Part shown: piece by piece, positions 1 to 10,520 of the stretch | How positions within the stretch are numbered: position 1 is the first letter of the stretch | How the letters are laid out: each line of letters begins with the position of its first letter | DNA from: Norana najaformis | Lineage: Eukaryota; Annelida; Clitellata; Crassiclitellata; Hormogastridae | Assembly (NCBI GenBank): GCA_964023275.1 | Contig: OZ029921.1 | Coordinates: forward strand, 12,467,806-12,531,805 | Direction of reading: 5' to 3' | Length of the DNA: 64,000 nt | The notes under the pieces: generated by a model | Told to the model about the DNA's origin: nothing | The model's database searches: none | Seen by the model: only the letters and a program-made list of their open reading frames with translations | Made by a program: the position numbers and the translations under genes

Positions 1-978
1 GACTTCGTTTGACCTCTTTGACGACAGCAGTTGACTGGCAAACAACATCAGAAATTGTTCTAAGTTTACTCAAGTCAGTCATTAATAAATTGAGTCCGTG
101 AGCAGCACAGCCGTAGCAAGATATCTGTGGGTATTTGTTCTCAATAGAATCCCATGCAGCTTTCATATTGGAAGCATTGTCTGTCACAACACCAACAAAT
201 TTAGACTCACCAACAGCATCAATTACTTCACTCATTTTCTTTGCCATGTACTCGCCTGTGTGGCTCTCAGCACCAGTTGTCATTGTTTTGTAAAAAATGG
301 GATGTGGTGTTGTTACAATGAAAGTAATAATTGACTGGTTTCATCTATTACTCCACCCATCACAAGTCAATGCCAGACCATCTGATGACGCGAGACGTTC
401 GGTTACATCGCATGAAACACGTCCATATTCAGCATATAGCAAATTATTTGAAAGACTGTAACGACTTGGGAGCGTGTATGATGGGCGAAGTTTTGCGAAC
501 AATTCTTGCCAAAGCGGACTTTCAACAATAGATAAGGGTGTTGCAGTGCCCTGGCTAATAGTTCATCAGTGCTTGTTTGTTCTTTAATATCCATTCTATC
601 AACAAAAGAACTAACAGTAACTGTGGGAGCCCTGGTGCTAGTGGCAGTACTGAACACGTTTGCAGTGAAAGAGCGAGACTGTGTATATAATGGAATTGTT
701 TCAAGGTTTTGACAAGTTGATGCTGAACCCAAAGAAGCTTCTGAACTTGGCATTGAATTGGTTGAAGCTGCCACTGCATTGACTGGAATTACTGAATTAC
801 TGTATTTTCTCTTGATTTGGTCTGGACATTTCGGGCACTTCGACAAATGTTTGTCTAATCTGGTGCCATTGTCGGCACCCGTCCACTTGCAAAACTTGCA
901 CTGAACTTTTCGCATTTTCCCAGTAGAGGCGACACTATTAAAAAGTTTTCTTGCTGGTGTTTGCTTACGTCCAGGCAT
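1..978 (-). pseudogene. hAT transposase with BED-type zinc finger, 5' half, broken
   Basis: A DNA-transposon transposase entering from the left window edge. It opens with a true ATG at 978-976. A BED-like finger lies at about residues 26-50, with CKFCKW and the HLSKC pair. Serine/threonine-rich linker sequence follows. Downstream, on the same strand but in another frame, positions about 190-1 read through motifs typical of the hAT RNase-H-like core: VVTDNASNMKAAW, then CYGCAAHGLNLL (DUF659-like). The frame changes near 520-540, where an expected stretch matching SPLWQELFAKLRPSY continues in a second frame, so this copy cannot make a full protein. The catalytic C-terminus and hAT dimerisation domain would lie outside the window. 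Family assignment is firm; sub-family is not resolved. Confidence 0.85.
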
Positions 979-1749
979 AATTCAGCTTTGACTCTTGTCT
1001 TTACTCTTTAGTCCCTACTCCCTAGTCCCTACACAATGCAATGCAATTTTTAAAAAAGCTTTAGGAAGAGGGAGTCATCATAAATGTATGCATTCACTAA
1101 TCACTACTGACTAGTCTACTCCATTAATATACGGTCCTGGCACTAAATCAACAATACACAATTGATTTTTCGTTAAAATTATAAATGCTTTAAACAACTA
1201 TTACCTGAAGGATGGATCATGGGATTAGATAAAGATGTAAGATAAGAGAAAACAGAATTATCGATTTTTCGGGAAACCGAATTTCGGTTGTAAAAATACA
1301 ATTTTAAACCCAATTTCGGTTATGATTAATGATTAATGATTATTTTCTACTTAGAGATTGAAATTCTAAATAATAATAATAATAATGATACCGTACGTTT
1401 ATTTAAGAAGTCTTTCATTCGTCAAACAACATAAATAAAACCAGGAATAGGCATGACGACGGAAACTGTGTACAAGAAATCCATCATGGCTGCCATCGAC
1501 TACGATCAAATAGAGTGCAAACAATGACAAGCAAAGTAACGTCTGCTATTATAAAGTTAATATCCGATTGCAGAACAGACCATCTCTTTGGAACAGCACC
1601 ATGTCATTGGAACAGCAGAAACTGGTCCAACTCAAGACATTGTGTCAATTTGTGTGCATCCAATACTTCAAAACATGTTGTTTTTTTTGGTCATTGAAAT
1701 ATTTCAAAAAAACCTGTCAGAAATGAAATATTTCAAATGAAATATTTCA
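979..1749. other. non-coding stretch upstream of hAT gene
   Basis: No credible gene. It holds AT-rich sequence with short iterations: TAGTCCCTA-type repeats near 1008-1033, TTAATGATTAATGATTA near 1325, and an AAT run near 1370. Several copies of GAAATATTTCA-like palindromic sequence lie near 1695-1750. Part of it is probably the 5' flank and terminal region of the hAT element, but I could not locate a terminal inverted repeat. Confidence 0.5.
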
Positions 1750-1754
1750 CGCTC

Positions 1755-2745
1755 ACATCACTACTTGCACCGCTTCTATATATCCTGTATACTGCTGACC
1801 TGGCCAGTATACTTCTTCCCTTGGGTGTTTCGTCTCACCAATAACTGATGACACTCAATCCTTTACTCATGGCCCGGCTGCCTCAGCCACTCTGATGGTT
1901 GAGCGGATCCTTGAGGCCACCTTTGTTCTAGGTCTCTGGGTGTCTTCTAACCGCCTCTGTCTTAATCCTGATAAGACTCAATATATCTGGCTAGGTGGCC
2001 GTGTCCAGCTTGCCAAAATTGACTTTAGTTCCCTTTCCTCTAATTTCCCTCATATCCACTTCTCTTCCTCAGTCCGTGACCTCGGAATCATCCTGGATCA
2101 AACTCTTTCTCTGACTGACCATGTAAATAATATCTCCCGCTCTTGTCTTTACCACCTATGACAACTCCGCTCTATTCATCACTCGCTTCCTCTTCATGCG
2201 ATCACTACCTTGGTCCATGCCCTGATTTGCACTAGGATTGACTTTGGCAGTACTGCCTATATTGGACTTTCTGCAGTTAACACCTCCAGGCTTCAGTCTA
2301 TACTTAACGCTGCTGCACGCCTTATCGGTGGTCTTCCAAAGTCTGCCCATATATCTACTTTTATCCGTGACTCACTTCATTGGCTTCCTGTCAGTCAACG
2401 CATCCAGTTTAAGATTCTTATCCTTATGCGTAACTGCCTTCTAGGCTCTGCTTCGTCCTACTTCTTTTTGTATTCCGGTTTCCTCGTTGCCTGCCCGTGC
2501 CTCCCTTCGCTCAGCTACCCATGGTCTCTTGATAGTCCCTTGCGTCCGCACTACGACTGCTCAGTCCAGGAGCTTTGCCTTTGTTGGCCCTTCCAGCTGG
2601 AACTCCCTTCCTCTTAACCTGCGGCTTCAGTTACTTAGTCTCTCTCCTACCCAGTCTCGCAAACGCCTGAAATCCTTTTTGTTTGTTCAAGTCGGGAGCG
2701 CCACTGTTTCCTAAGTGGCGCTTTATAAATGTTCGTTTACAATTA
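1755..2745 (+). pseudogene. CR1/L2-like LINE, reverse-transcriptase C-terminal part, broken
   Basis: Fragment of a non-LTR retrotransposon polyprotein in several frames. Recognisable pieces in order are PLLYILYTADLA (RT block before the catalytic motif), SSNRLCLNPDKTQYIW, SSVRDLGIILDQ, LQSILNAAARLIGG, and LHWLPVSQRIQFKI. The order and wording match the end of CR1/L2-like open reading frame 2. An in-frame stop sits at about 2159 and the frame shifts again near 2450. The element ends with TGGCGCTTTATAAATG near 2718-2733, the 3'-end signature shared with other LINE copies here (for example 19780-19800). It is 5'-truncated, as usual for LINEs. It is closely related in sequence to the copies at 28.8 kb and 45.5 kb. 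Confidence 0.85.
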
Positions 2746-3479
2746 TGGGGCACTTTGGGTAGGCTGAAAATTTGCTGGTATTTATTCTCCCTCCCATATA
2801 CTACTGCCTTACTAATATTCAATATATTATTATTGGATATGGCTGTCATTAGAAAACATGCTTATACACATTGTTACCAGAAACTTGTGTATGGATCATC
2901 TTATCCCAATACAGATGAGTATGTACTGAATGGTACTGTAGGGGTCATGATGAGATGGTAGTAAATGGTAGTGGGCGTGTACTGTTATCTAGACTGCTCT
3001 CAGTCTATCACAGATGTTATATTTTTGAAACCTTACATCATTTAAAGCAAGATAATATAATTAAGCACAGAAATAAGTGGAAGATATTTTTAGAATTGGG
3101 TCATAAACATGAAAATGGACCAATTGAATCGGACATTTAGATCACGAATTGAAATAACCCAAGATGGTGGCGTGTTGTTGTTTCCTTACTGACGACGAAA
3201 TTCTGCAAATTCTTGATCCACGACATGCTATTGGACCGTCAAACTGGGTCAGGCAGATGACTCTGGCGAGATAGACAGGACTGAACAGGCATCAGATCTT
3301 CCCATTTCACCCCTAACTGTTCCATTTACAAGCATCTGTGGTGGACCAACCCATGTTGCACCATTTTTGAATGTTTTATAGCTGTTTTTAGATAACAGTT
3401 TTTGATGTGCTAGTTGAACAGACCAACCTGTTTGCTGAGCAGGGTAGGTCAGGTGCATCGGCAGTGCTGACCATAGCAG

Positions 3480-3668
3480 AACATCAGGCCTTCTCGTACT
3501 TTCGATCCTCCTACTGTAACAGCCTTTCTTTAAACATTTGTTCTTTATCTCTTCGTTTAACTCAACATTGATTTTCTGTTCACCCTGAGATGCACTTGTT
3601 TAGATCGTTTGGATAGCCATGTGAGAGATGCTTGAAAGGCGCTGTATAAATTACATTACAGCAGGTAG
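3480..3668 (+). repeat. LINE 3' end remnant
   Basis: The stretch ends with GAAAGGCGCTGTATAAATTACATTA, which resembles the 3' terminus of the CR1/L2-like LINEs in this window (GGCGCTTTATAAATG followed by a short A/T tail). No coding part is recognisable. The assignment rests only on this terminal similarity. Confidence 0.5.
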
Positions 3669-3709
3669 GTAAAATCCACAGTGCAAAATGAAACCCTACT
3701 TCTCCTCTA

Positions 3710-4450
3710 GAGATTCGTGCATTTGTCAGCACCAACATCATGATGGGCTTCAAGATGCAACCACTTTTGTATCACTGTTAGTCAACTGATACCTAGCTCA
3801 GTGATCCCTGGATTTCAGGGACCATGATAAGGGATCAGTTCATGGCCTTGAACAGGTACCTTCATTTGGCAGACAGTACTCAGTCTCCTATAAGGTATGG
3901 TTCCAGTTATGATCCATTATGTAAAGTTTATCCTGTGTTAGATCACCTCAGTTCTAAATTTTCAGAGTATTGCAAGCCAGGGAAGAATCTGAGCATTGAT
4001 GAGTCAATAGTTTGGTTCAAGGGAGATGTCATTTCAAACAGTATTGTTCCAAACAGCCAACCAAGTGGAGTTTCAAAATTTTGACCATTGCTGACTCAGA
4101 AAATGTATATGCCCCATTCCAAGAAGACTCAGTACGAATGTGAAGTATGCAAAGTTGCTTTGTGAAAGTTGGATGCTTCCACATTTACCACAAGCAAAAT
4201 CAGATAGTGGTTCTATGAACCAGTGCTAAGTAAATAACTAAGTGGGGTGTAAGGAAGGTAAGCAGTATACCACATCAAAACAACTGCTCAAATTTCCATT
4301 CTAAATTCTCCTCCTAGAACTGTTCAGTCCAGTCTGTCGAGAAAGAGGAGTCGATCCAGGAGACTTCAGCCATCTTCAAGGTGACCATCCACTGTCGATC
4401 CAGCATTCATAAAAATGGCTCTTTCAGAGTCCCCAAATACTTTAAAAGGA
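3710..4450 (+). pseudogene. piggyBac-like transposase remnant
   Basis: The open stretch 3824-4084 reads RDQFMALNRYLHLADS, then DPLCKVYPVLDHL, then CKPGKNLSIDESIVWFKG. This is the start of the piggyBac DDE_Tnp_1_7 catalytic domain, where SIDES contains the first catalytic aspartate. After a frame change the text continues as FTIADSENVYAPFQ near 4078-4125. About 90 codons of a normally 500-600-codon protein survive. A cysteine-containing piece near 4340-4400 may belong to the C-terminal region but is weak. No TTAA-flanked terminal repeat was found. Confidence 0.75.
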
Positions 4451-4584
4451 AACATATGTCAGTGTGTTTGCCTCTCTGTGTGCCTGGCTTGATGTGATGT
4501 TTCTGTTGTTGCCCTGTTGTTGTGCATGTTGCAGCATTTTTGATGTTGTGGTTATATTGCTGTGCATGTGTTTGGGAATTGGTG

Positions 4585-5280
4585 GGTGGGTAGGTAATTT
4601 TGAGTACTCCAAAATTTTTCTATCACAAACTGGACAGAAGGATTGAAAGATGAGATGCTAAAGAATGATGTAAACCTGAAGTCTGTGCATCAAAAATGGC
4701 CAAGATCTTTTAAGTTAAAATTTCTTACTTTTTAGACATTTTCTTATAACTCCTTCAATTTTTATGACTACTGTGTGCATACTAATATTTTCAAAATTTT
4801 TTGAGGGTTTTATCTGGTATTAATTTTTGCACAGTTCTTATGCTGACACTACATATGTTGTCACTGAAAATGTTTTCTATAGGGGTTTGAACTTGACAAA
4901 AAGTTAAAAAAAAATGGGGTTGGGTACAGTTTGGGACAACTGTGAGTATCTCCAAAATTTTGTATCAAAAATTGTACAGAGGGTTTGAAAGAGGAGATAA
5001 AATGTCAAAGAATGTTGTTAACCTCAAGTCTATACATCAAAAAATGACCAAGATCTGATAAGTTAAAAATATCTTACATTTCTGGCGTTTTCTTATATTT
5101 CCTTCAATTTTACGACTTCAGTCTATGTACTAAAACTATTCTATCATATCCTTCATTTATGAAAATACTTTCAACATTTCTTTTGGGTTTTGTCTGGTAT
5201 TGATTTTGGCACAGTTTTTGTGCTGGCGCTACATATGTTGTCACTGAAAATTTTGGGGCTTGAACATGAAAAAAGTAACT
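4585..5280. repeat. imperfect tandem duplication, period about 335 bp
   Basis: Two diverged copies lie head to tail. Features that recur in order are: CTCCAAAATTTT with ATCA-AAA..TGGACAGA/TGTACAGA; GAAAGA.GAGAT; GTC.ATACATCAAAAA; TGACCAAGATCT; TTCTTAT..(T)CCTTCAATTTT; and TTTTG.CTGGTATT. The first copy starts near 4597 and the second near 4940. AT-rich and non-coding. The block may be part of a non-autonomous element or a piggyBac 3' flank. Confidence 0.65.
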
Positions 5281-5687
5281 ACCTGTCATGGGTTGTCTTT
5301 GTATATGCTTCTGCTGTCTCATTTTGCCTGGTGACATTCTTGACCCGTTAGACTTCAGAAGCTGGATATTGGTCAATTAAATATTTGTTCTCTTGGAAAT
5401 GAAGGTGTGACTCTTCATACTTTTTTTATGAGCATTATGGTGGCCCTAATTTTCTCGTTTTCAAAATTTGTAACTCACCCTCTCAAATGGTTTCATTTTA
5501 GTAAAAAACATTTTGTGTAAAATTTGAAGCAGATCGATCTGCATTTAAAGGTCGCTCACAGGGGCCAAAGTTTAATATGTAATCAGCATGGTAAGAACTT
5601 TCATAAACTGTTATGCAAAGTTGCACAGGGCTCTTTTGCACACATGTACTTTTGCATACAGGTCTTTTGCACATGCGACCGACTTCC

Positions 5688-5745
5688 TATATAAGACAGT
5701 TAACTAGCCACAACACATGAGATGACAGTTAACTAGCCACACTCA
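5688..5745 (+). promoter_or_regulatory. possible TATA box and duplicated 18-bp motif
   Basis: TATATAAG at 5688-5695 is followed by two copies of GACAGTTAACTAGCCACA about 31 bp apart (5696 and 5727). This precedes repeat Y copy 1 on the same strand and could be its promoter. It is a sequence-only suggestion. Confidence 0.3.
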
Positions 5746-5749
5746 CCGA

Positions 5750-6310
5750 GAGACTATTGGAGCCAAAGAGGACGAACAGAGCCAAAGAAGATGATTGGTC
5801 AACACTCGCCCAATGAGAACGGTTGGAGCAGCAGATGAAGAAGATGATTGGAGCAGAAGATGGACATTCATCAAAAGATGGTTGGAGTTGACACTCACCC
5901 ACCGAGAATGGTTGGAGCAGCAGACAAAGGAGATGGTATGAGTTGAAGAAGATGGCAGCGCGTTCGCAAGGTTACCTAGTTAGCCCTGCAGAAGGGATAG
6001 AAGGTAGTAAACTACCATCAGAGAAGCAGGGCTGCATGACAGGAGTCAACCAGGTGCTGCTCCTACAAGAGCAGAAGCAGATGGTCAAGAGGAGATGCTG
6101 CAAAGGAGGCAACAGTGATCTCAACTTCAGAAAGACGCCATTTTGGAGAACGTTATGTTGGAGAGCAGCACTGACTGGAAGAAAGTCAGTGTGAATGTGA
6201 AGATCAAGATCCATGTCCCAGTGCAAGTACTGGTAACCCGCCATGAAAACGAGGAGTGTTATATCACCAGAACTGGCAGCTATGCTTGATCGAAATGGAC
6301 TGAATGACAT
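5750..6310 (+). mobile_element. dispersed repeat Y, copy 1, with degenerate coding content
   Basis: This block shares long stretches with 29290-30150: the iterated GAACGG/GTTGGAGCAG preamble, MAARSQGYLVSPAE..EGSKLPSEKQ, then CKGG.SDLNFRKTPFW and KVSVNVKIK. Copy 2 additionally keeps a middle part absent here. That part, split over frames, contains an acidic motif (ELFDTAHANAMELIK) seen in many repetitive invertebrate ORFs. I infer a transposon-carried coding region of unknown function. Copy 1 lacks about 330 bp of copy 2's centre. Confidence 0.6.
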
Positions 6311-6311
6311 G

Positions 6312-6445
6312 CCGCCATTAATTATTTTTTTTATTAAATAGACACTTATAACACTCGCAATTAACAAATAACGTCAAAGGCACATAAATACGCCAGCCTA
6401 TGGTGTTAAATGTCATTAAGAGCAGAAATTTCATCGTTTAGTGGG
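6312..6445 (-). repeat. LINE 3' tail repeat, related to 40440-40575
   Basis: AATAGACA.TTATA...CGCAATTAACAAA, then AAATACGCCA..C.(T)GTGGTGTTAAATGTCATTAAG, then TCGTTTAG.GG. The same string of motifs occurs at 40465-40575. On the minus strand it reads as a LINE 3' end (TATAAATGTCTATTTAATAA followed by A/T triplets). It abuts repeat Y at the same point as in copy 2. Confidence 0.6.
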
Positions 6446-6502
6446 CATTGTTCAGGTAACCAGAAATGTCACCTGTAGCAGACTCACGCACACACGCTGA
6501 GC

Positions 6503-7306
6503 CTAACCAACAGGTTTCCATCCCAAGTTGACAGATGACAATGTGTTCAGCATCAAGGTCGTAGAGCGACGACAGGGCGATGGCGTCCATGGTACTGTCG
6601 CGCGTGACCCCTCGGCTCGAAAGGTCGCTGCATGCTGTCGAGGACGCCCGGAGGAAGGAACCACCTGTTTCACTAGCGTAGGCTGCGGATTCGAACCCAG
6701 CTTCAACGCCTGTACTCTTGGGGCTCTGAGTGCATCTCTATAATACACTGGAGCTTTCTTACCGAGACGAATGCTATGCCTTAGCGGAGGACACTCCAGG
6801 ATTATATCACCAGATGGCAGAATGTTGTCCGCGGTTTCTGAGCTGGAAACTGCTGCTCTCGAGAGCACGCCTGGGTTCGTGTTGACGTCCTCGACATACT
6901 TATCCCCCCGCTCCAACAATGGATACTCCTTGGACTCCTGAGGGGGCAATAGACGTTTCTGGCCTGTTTCAGCTCCCCGATAGATCTGGCGCGCTATAAT
7001 TTCGTCCCTCATCTCTTCCCTGAACGAAGCCTGTTCCTGGTTATGGCGCTCTATCAATCTCTCCTCCATTTGGGTCTGTCTCTCAGTGAACTGACTTTGG
7101 TACTGTATAAATTCATCTCTTATCTCCTGTCTTATCCTGGCCTGACTTTCCATGAATTGCTTATGGCGCTCTATTAATCTTTCTTCTCTCTGTACCTGAG
7201 CTGCCCTAAGAGAGAAGATGGACTCGGCCAGGGACGACCAGACTTTGGTCCAGTCCGTCTCTGAACCAACTTCAACATTTGGCAAGGCAGGACCAGACTC
7301 GGCCAT
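6503..7306 (-). CDS. unrecognised 267-aa coiled-coil protein
   Basis: An uninterrupted ORF from a genuine ATG (7306-7304) to a TAG. Residues 20-130 are rich in E, R and Q and look like a long helical coiled coil with an internal duplication: EERLIERH occurs twice about 41 residues apart, each followed by R.E.RDE(F/I). The C-terminal half is proline/serine/arginine-rich and basic near HSIRLGKKAP. No catalytic motif or zinc knuckle is visible. The combination of helical N-terminus and basic tail would suit a retrotransposon Gag-like or leader protein, but no protease or reverse transcriptase follows. I do not assign a function. The long open frame in a region of decayed elements suggests it was coding recently. 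Confidence 0.5.
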   Translation of the reverse strand: MAESGPALPNVEVGSETDWTKVWSSLAESIFSLRAAQVQREERLIERHKQFMESQARIRQEIRDEFIQYQSQFTERQTQMEERLIERHNQEQASFREEMRDEIIARQIYRGAETGQKRLLPPQESKEYPLLERGDKYVEDVNTNPGVLSRAAVSSSETADNILPSGDIILECPPLRHSIRLGKKAPVYYRDALRAPRVQALKLGSNPQPTLVKQVVPSSGRPRQHAATFRAEGSRATVPWTPSPCRRSTTLMLNTLSSVNLGWKPVG

Positions 7307-8165
7307 ACTTCCTTGTAAATTCCTTCAGTCTTAACTATCAAAAAGACCTTTATACAAATTACAGTACACAATTCAATTAGTAAGAAGAGGAAAATGATTA
7401 GTTCTCTCCAATCATCGGAAATTTCTACTTTTAATTACTAGGCATTTAGGCTTGGAGTGTAAGATTTTAGCCCATTAAAGATTAAATCGAAAGAAAATAA
7501 AGTTTAACTCCCTGATACGAAAGCAACGAAGCTGCTCGGGCATGTAGTGTCGATGGGTCCCGATCACACATAGTACCAAGACACCTCACTCTGACCGGCG
7601 AAAATCGGTGTTCACTTGCTAAGCAATTTCAAGAGTCGTGCATGAAATCACAATCAAGGTTAATCCAATCGTTGAATCCACAGTTTGACAGTGATACATC
7701 CACTAATGTCAGACCGATGTTTGAAAGATGGTTTCAGACGTAGTACAGCAATGATGGCCGAAAAGTAAGTCGTCACCCGAGACTGACAAATCTCATCAAA
7801 TCGCAAATATTCGAACAGATTCGGCGATTCAATTCACCATGCTTCACCTACACTTAAAACTCGATTTCCGAAATCTTAATTTACTCAGATACCTCGATTG
7901 ATTGATGAAATCGAACGAAAACTTCGATTCAATCAAATATGTCTGTCTTATCAACAATGGCGACAATCAGACCAACAGCAATTGACCTTCAAAAGTCCTT
8001 TCTTGCATGTTGCACTCCATCACTTACCTAGCCTATACGCCCAGCCGCCTGACGCAAAGTTCAAAAAGTGCAGCAAGCCGCCAAAGATGCTCCTGCCAGT
8101 GCAGGCGCACGCAACGACCCTTGACACACATATATCTGTATGCACATTTGACAGCGGGGCCCAGC
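7307..8165. other. no recognisable gene
   Basis: Between the coiled-coil ORF and element X. Short open frames only, overlapping on both strands. No terminal repeats, tRNA-like boxes or coding motifs were recognised. It could hold the 5' leader of the coiled-coil gene on the minus strand. Confidence 0.5.
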
Positions 8166-8167
8166 TC

Positions 8168-8554
8168 CTATGACAGTAACGTCTTAAAGAAACATTTATG
8201 TGGCGCCATCGGTTGCCACAGTACACGTGAGCACCACCGTTCCAATGCTGTCCTTCGCAGGTGGTACAGAATGCGGCATCCGGGCATAACTTGAACCACT
8301 AGGTCAATCTGTGTTGGACAGCTATTCAGTTGATGGTAGAACCCCTTTCTGATAGACGATCGAAACAGTTCCAAAGCCTTCCATCGCCTTTCGACAGCAT
8401 GAGCCATGATCAAAATTCTGAACCTGACTTCCCTTGAATACATGATGAACTGGTCCAACGACAGGGCTTCAATCACTAGCAAGAAATAACCATCCAAAAA
8501 CTGAAAATCCGTGGCGAATTTATGTAACTGGTACAGGGATGCCGACTTGATCAC
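8168..8554 (-). CDS. element X, minus-strand ORF, copy 1
   Basis: About 110 residues with motifs KFATDFQFLDGYFLLVIE, QFIMYSREVRFRILIMAHA and LNSCP.QIDLVVQV. The second copy at 40577-40895 keeps nearly the same text, although it is split over two frames there. Cross-copy preservation at protein level argues that this was once coding. It runs divergently from the plus-strand X gene at 9355. No family recognised; function unknown. The start is uncertain because the first methionine may not be the original start. Confidence 0.5.
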   Translation of the reverse strand: MIKSASLYQLHKFATDFQFLDGYFLLVIEALSLDQFIMYSREVRFRILIMAHAVERRWKALELFRSSIRKGFYHQLNSCPTQIDLVVQVMPGCRILYHLRRTALERWCSRVLWQPMAPHKCFFKTLLS

Positions 8555-8643
8555 AACAGCAGTCCAAACATGACAGAATTATCAAAATTTAGGCCAAAAT
8601 GACAGGTGGTGGGAAACGCGGTCACATCATGGCTGCCGGAAGT

Positions 8644-9355
8644 ACCGTAATATCTCAGCTATAGTGTGCACTAGTGCATAATGTGCACCCCGAGTTGCAA
8701 AATTTATCCTAATGTGAAAATCTTAGTACCTATGTATAATGCGCAGGGCGTATCTGCTAGTCCCAGACTGAGTTCGACTTACACCCAACTACCGAATTAG
8801 TTTGGTATGCACCACATGGTCTTAGTGCAGTAGGCCTGGAATAGCCCTAGTCTGCCCTGCAAGCAGACGCAAGTGAACTAGTCTGAGCTTAATGAAAGGA
8901 AACAAATTGGCGGCTGTCGTAATTGGTTGCATTTGATGAAGTTTTCAGTGTCAAATAGTGTTTAGGGCCTGTCGAAATTCACTTGAATCATTCTCGGACA
9001 ATGAAATTTATTATGATTTTCATTTTCGCCGTCACAAGTTGCTAATAATATGACTAAATGGCTGCCGGCGTCGAGTTCGCTACCACGCCACATTAGAGGC
9101 CTTTGTTTTCCATGATGCGTGTACGATATCATTTAAAGCGAAATTTTGCTAATCCATTGTATTGTATGATATTAATAGTGCTGATAATATTGATATTTCT
9201 TACTTAAGCCATCGACATGTTGCTTTCATTAGTGCCGTATGATCAGTGTTTTTCTAAAACATCTAAGAATACTTTCTTCCTATGTTCAATGCCTACCCAG
9301 CCTTTGAGCAGCTTTTATTCGGAAAAAAGTGTGCCAAGATATTATGGTAACGTAA
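8644..9355. other. segment present in X copy 1 but absent from X copy 2
   Basis: Copy 2 runs directly from CATGGCCGCCGGAAGC to ATGATGGTCTTTGAAGC at about 41000. In copy 1 the equivalent sequences, at about 8640 and 9355, are separated by roughly 710 bp. It begins GTACCG but shows no convincing acceptor AG at its right edge, so an intron is not well supported. It could be an insertion in copy 1 or a deletion in copy 2. Confidence 0.6.
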
Positions 9356-10490
9356 CGATGATGGTCTTTGAAGCCTTTAGGGCTCTCAGACAAGACCCAG
9401 AAGCACTTGCACTTAACAGTTCAACCATCCAGCATCTACATCAAAGCAACCAAACAGCAGCAGCTGCTGGCATTGTACGGGCATTCAAACCAAACACGAT
9501 CCTGACAGTCCACTGGGATAGCAAGCTGATGTTCGATTTGACAGAGAAAGGGAAAGTGCATAGGCTGCCCATGGAGAAGAAACTGTTGTCATTTCCAAAA
9601 ATACCCGCAGGGACTGGCCAAGCTGTGGCTGAAGCTGTGCACACCAGAATATGTGAATGGGGTCTGGAAGGTTTGGTCCGGGGCATGTGTTTTGACACAA
9701 CCAGCTCTAACACTGGCTGACTGTCAGGTGCCTTCATCATTCTGGAGCAGCTACTGGGCCAGCCTCTTCTACACTTCAGCTGTCGGCACCATATTATGGA
9801 ACCTGTATTGGCTGCCACCTTTGGAGTATGTATGGGGCCTAGCCATGAACCGGAAGTCCTCGTCCTCACATGGTTTCAAGAACAGTGTTTATCCATCGAC
9901 AAAGAAAGATACGCTGATGCCTTCTCCATTGATTTCGCCTCATCTGAGCTCATCGATGTCCAAGACAAAGTCATTGTATTCTGTGAGCAGCAGATACTAA
10001 TGCTTGTCTTGTTGGGAAGAACGCCAAATCAATGAGCATACTTCTGAGCCCGTGGGCTGATGCATTAAGCTTATTGGATGTTGAAAGGAATATACAGTAT
10101 CAAAGTTTGGCTCTTCAGGTCGCAGTTCAAACTGTCAGCAAGAGAATCTCAGGGACTGTTACGTGTGAACATATTTCTTGCAAAACTTTACATCAAGTGC
10201 TGGTTCCTATGGCTTCCAAAGCAGCTAGGAATGACCTGCTCTTCCTGCAGCTTACCCTGATCACAATATCAGTGCAGCTATTTCATGCAGGCTAGCCGAT
10301 CACCTGTGGTACCTTTGATCCTTCTCAGCCTCTTTGATCCAGAGGTAGACTTGACCACAAAATGGGCCATGCTGAAAGCATCGATAGAAGAAGGAGCAAA
10401 CGAATATTCTTCAAAAACTATTCTTCACTCAGGAATCCAACTGGCAAGATACTGGCTCCACATTGTCACGAAATCAATAAGAGTCTTGTG
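9355..10490 (+). pseudogene. element X, plus-strand gene, copy 1, frameshifted
   Basis: A protein of unknown family, in several frames. Pieces in order are MMVFEAFRALRQDPEALAL, GIVRAFKPNTILTVHWDSK, GLVRGMCFDTTSSNTG, PVLAATFGVCMGPSHEPE, an acidic piece with VQDKVIVFCEQQ, SLALQVAVQT, ISCKTLHQVLVP.ASKAARNDLLFLQ, and LLSLFDPEVDLTTK. Copy 2 at 41005-42920 repeats this order. The DTTSSN and RNDLLFLQ motifs are familiar from repetitive invertebrate proteins that look transposase-like, but I cannot name the family. Frameshifts near 9715, 10030 and 10290 show that it is not functional as it stands. Confidence 0.6.
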
Positions 10491-10520
10491 TTGTGCTTGG
10501 TTGCCTGAGCCATCTGTCTG

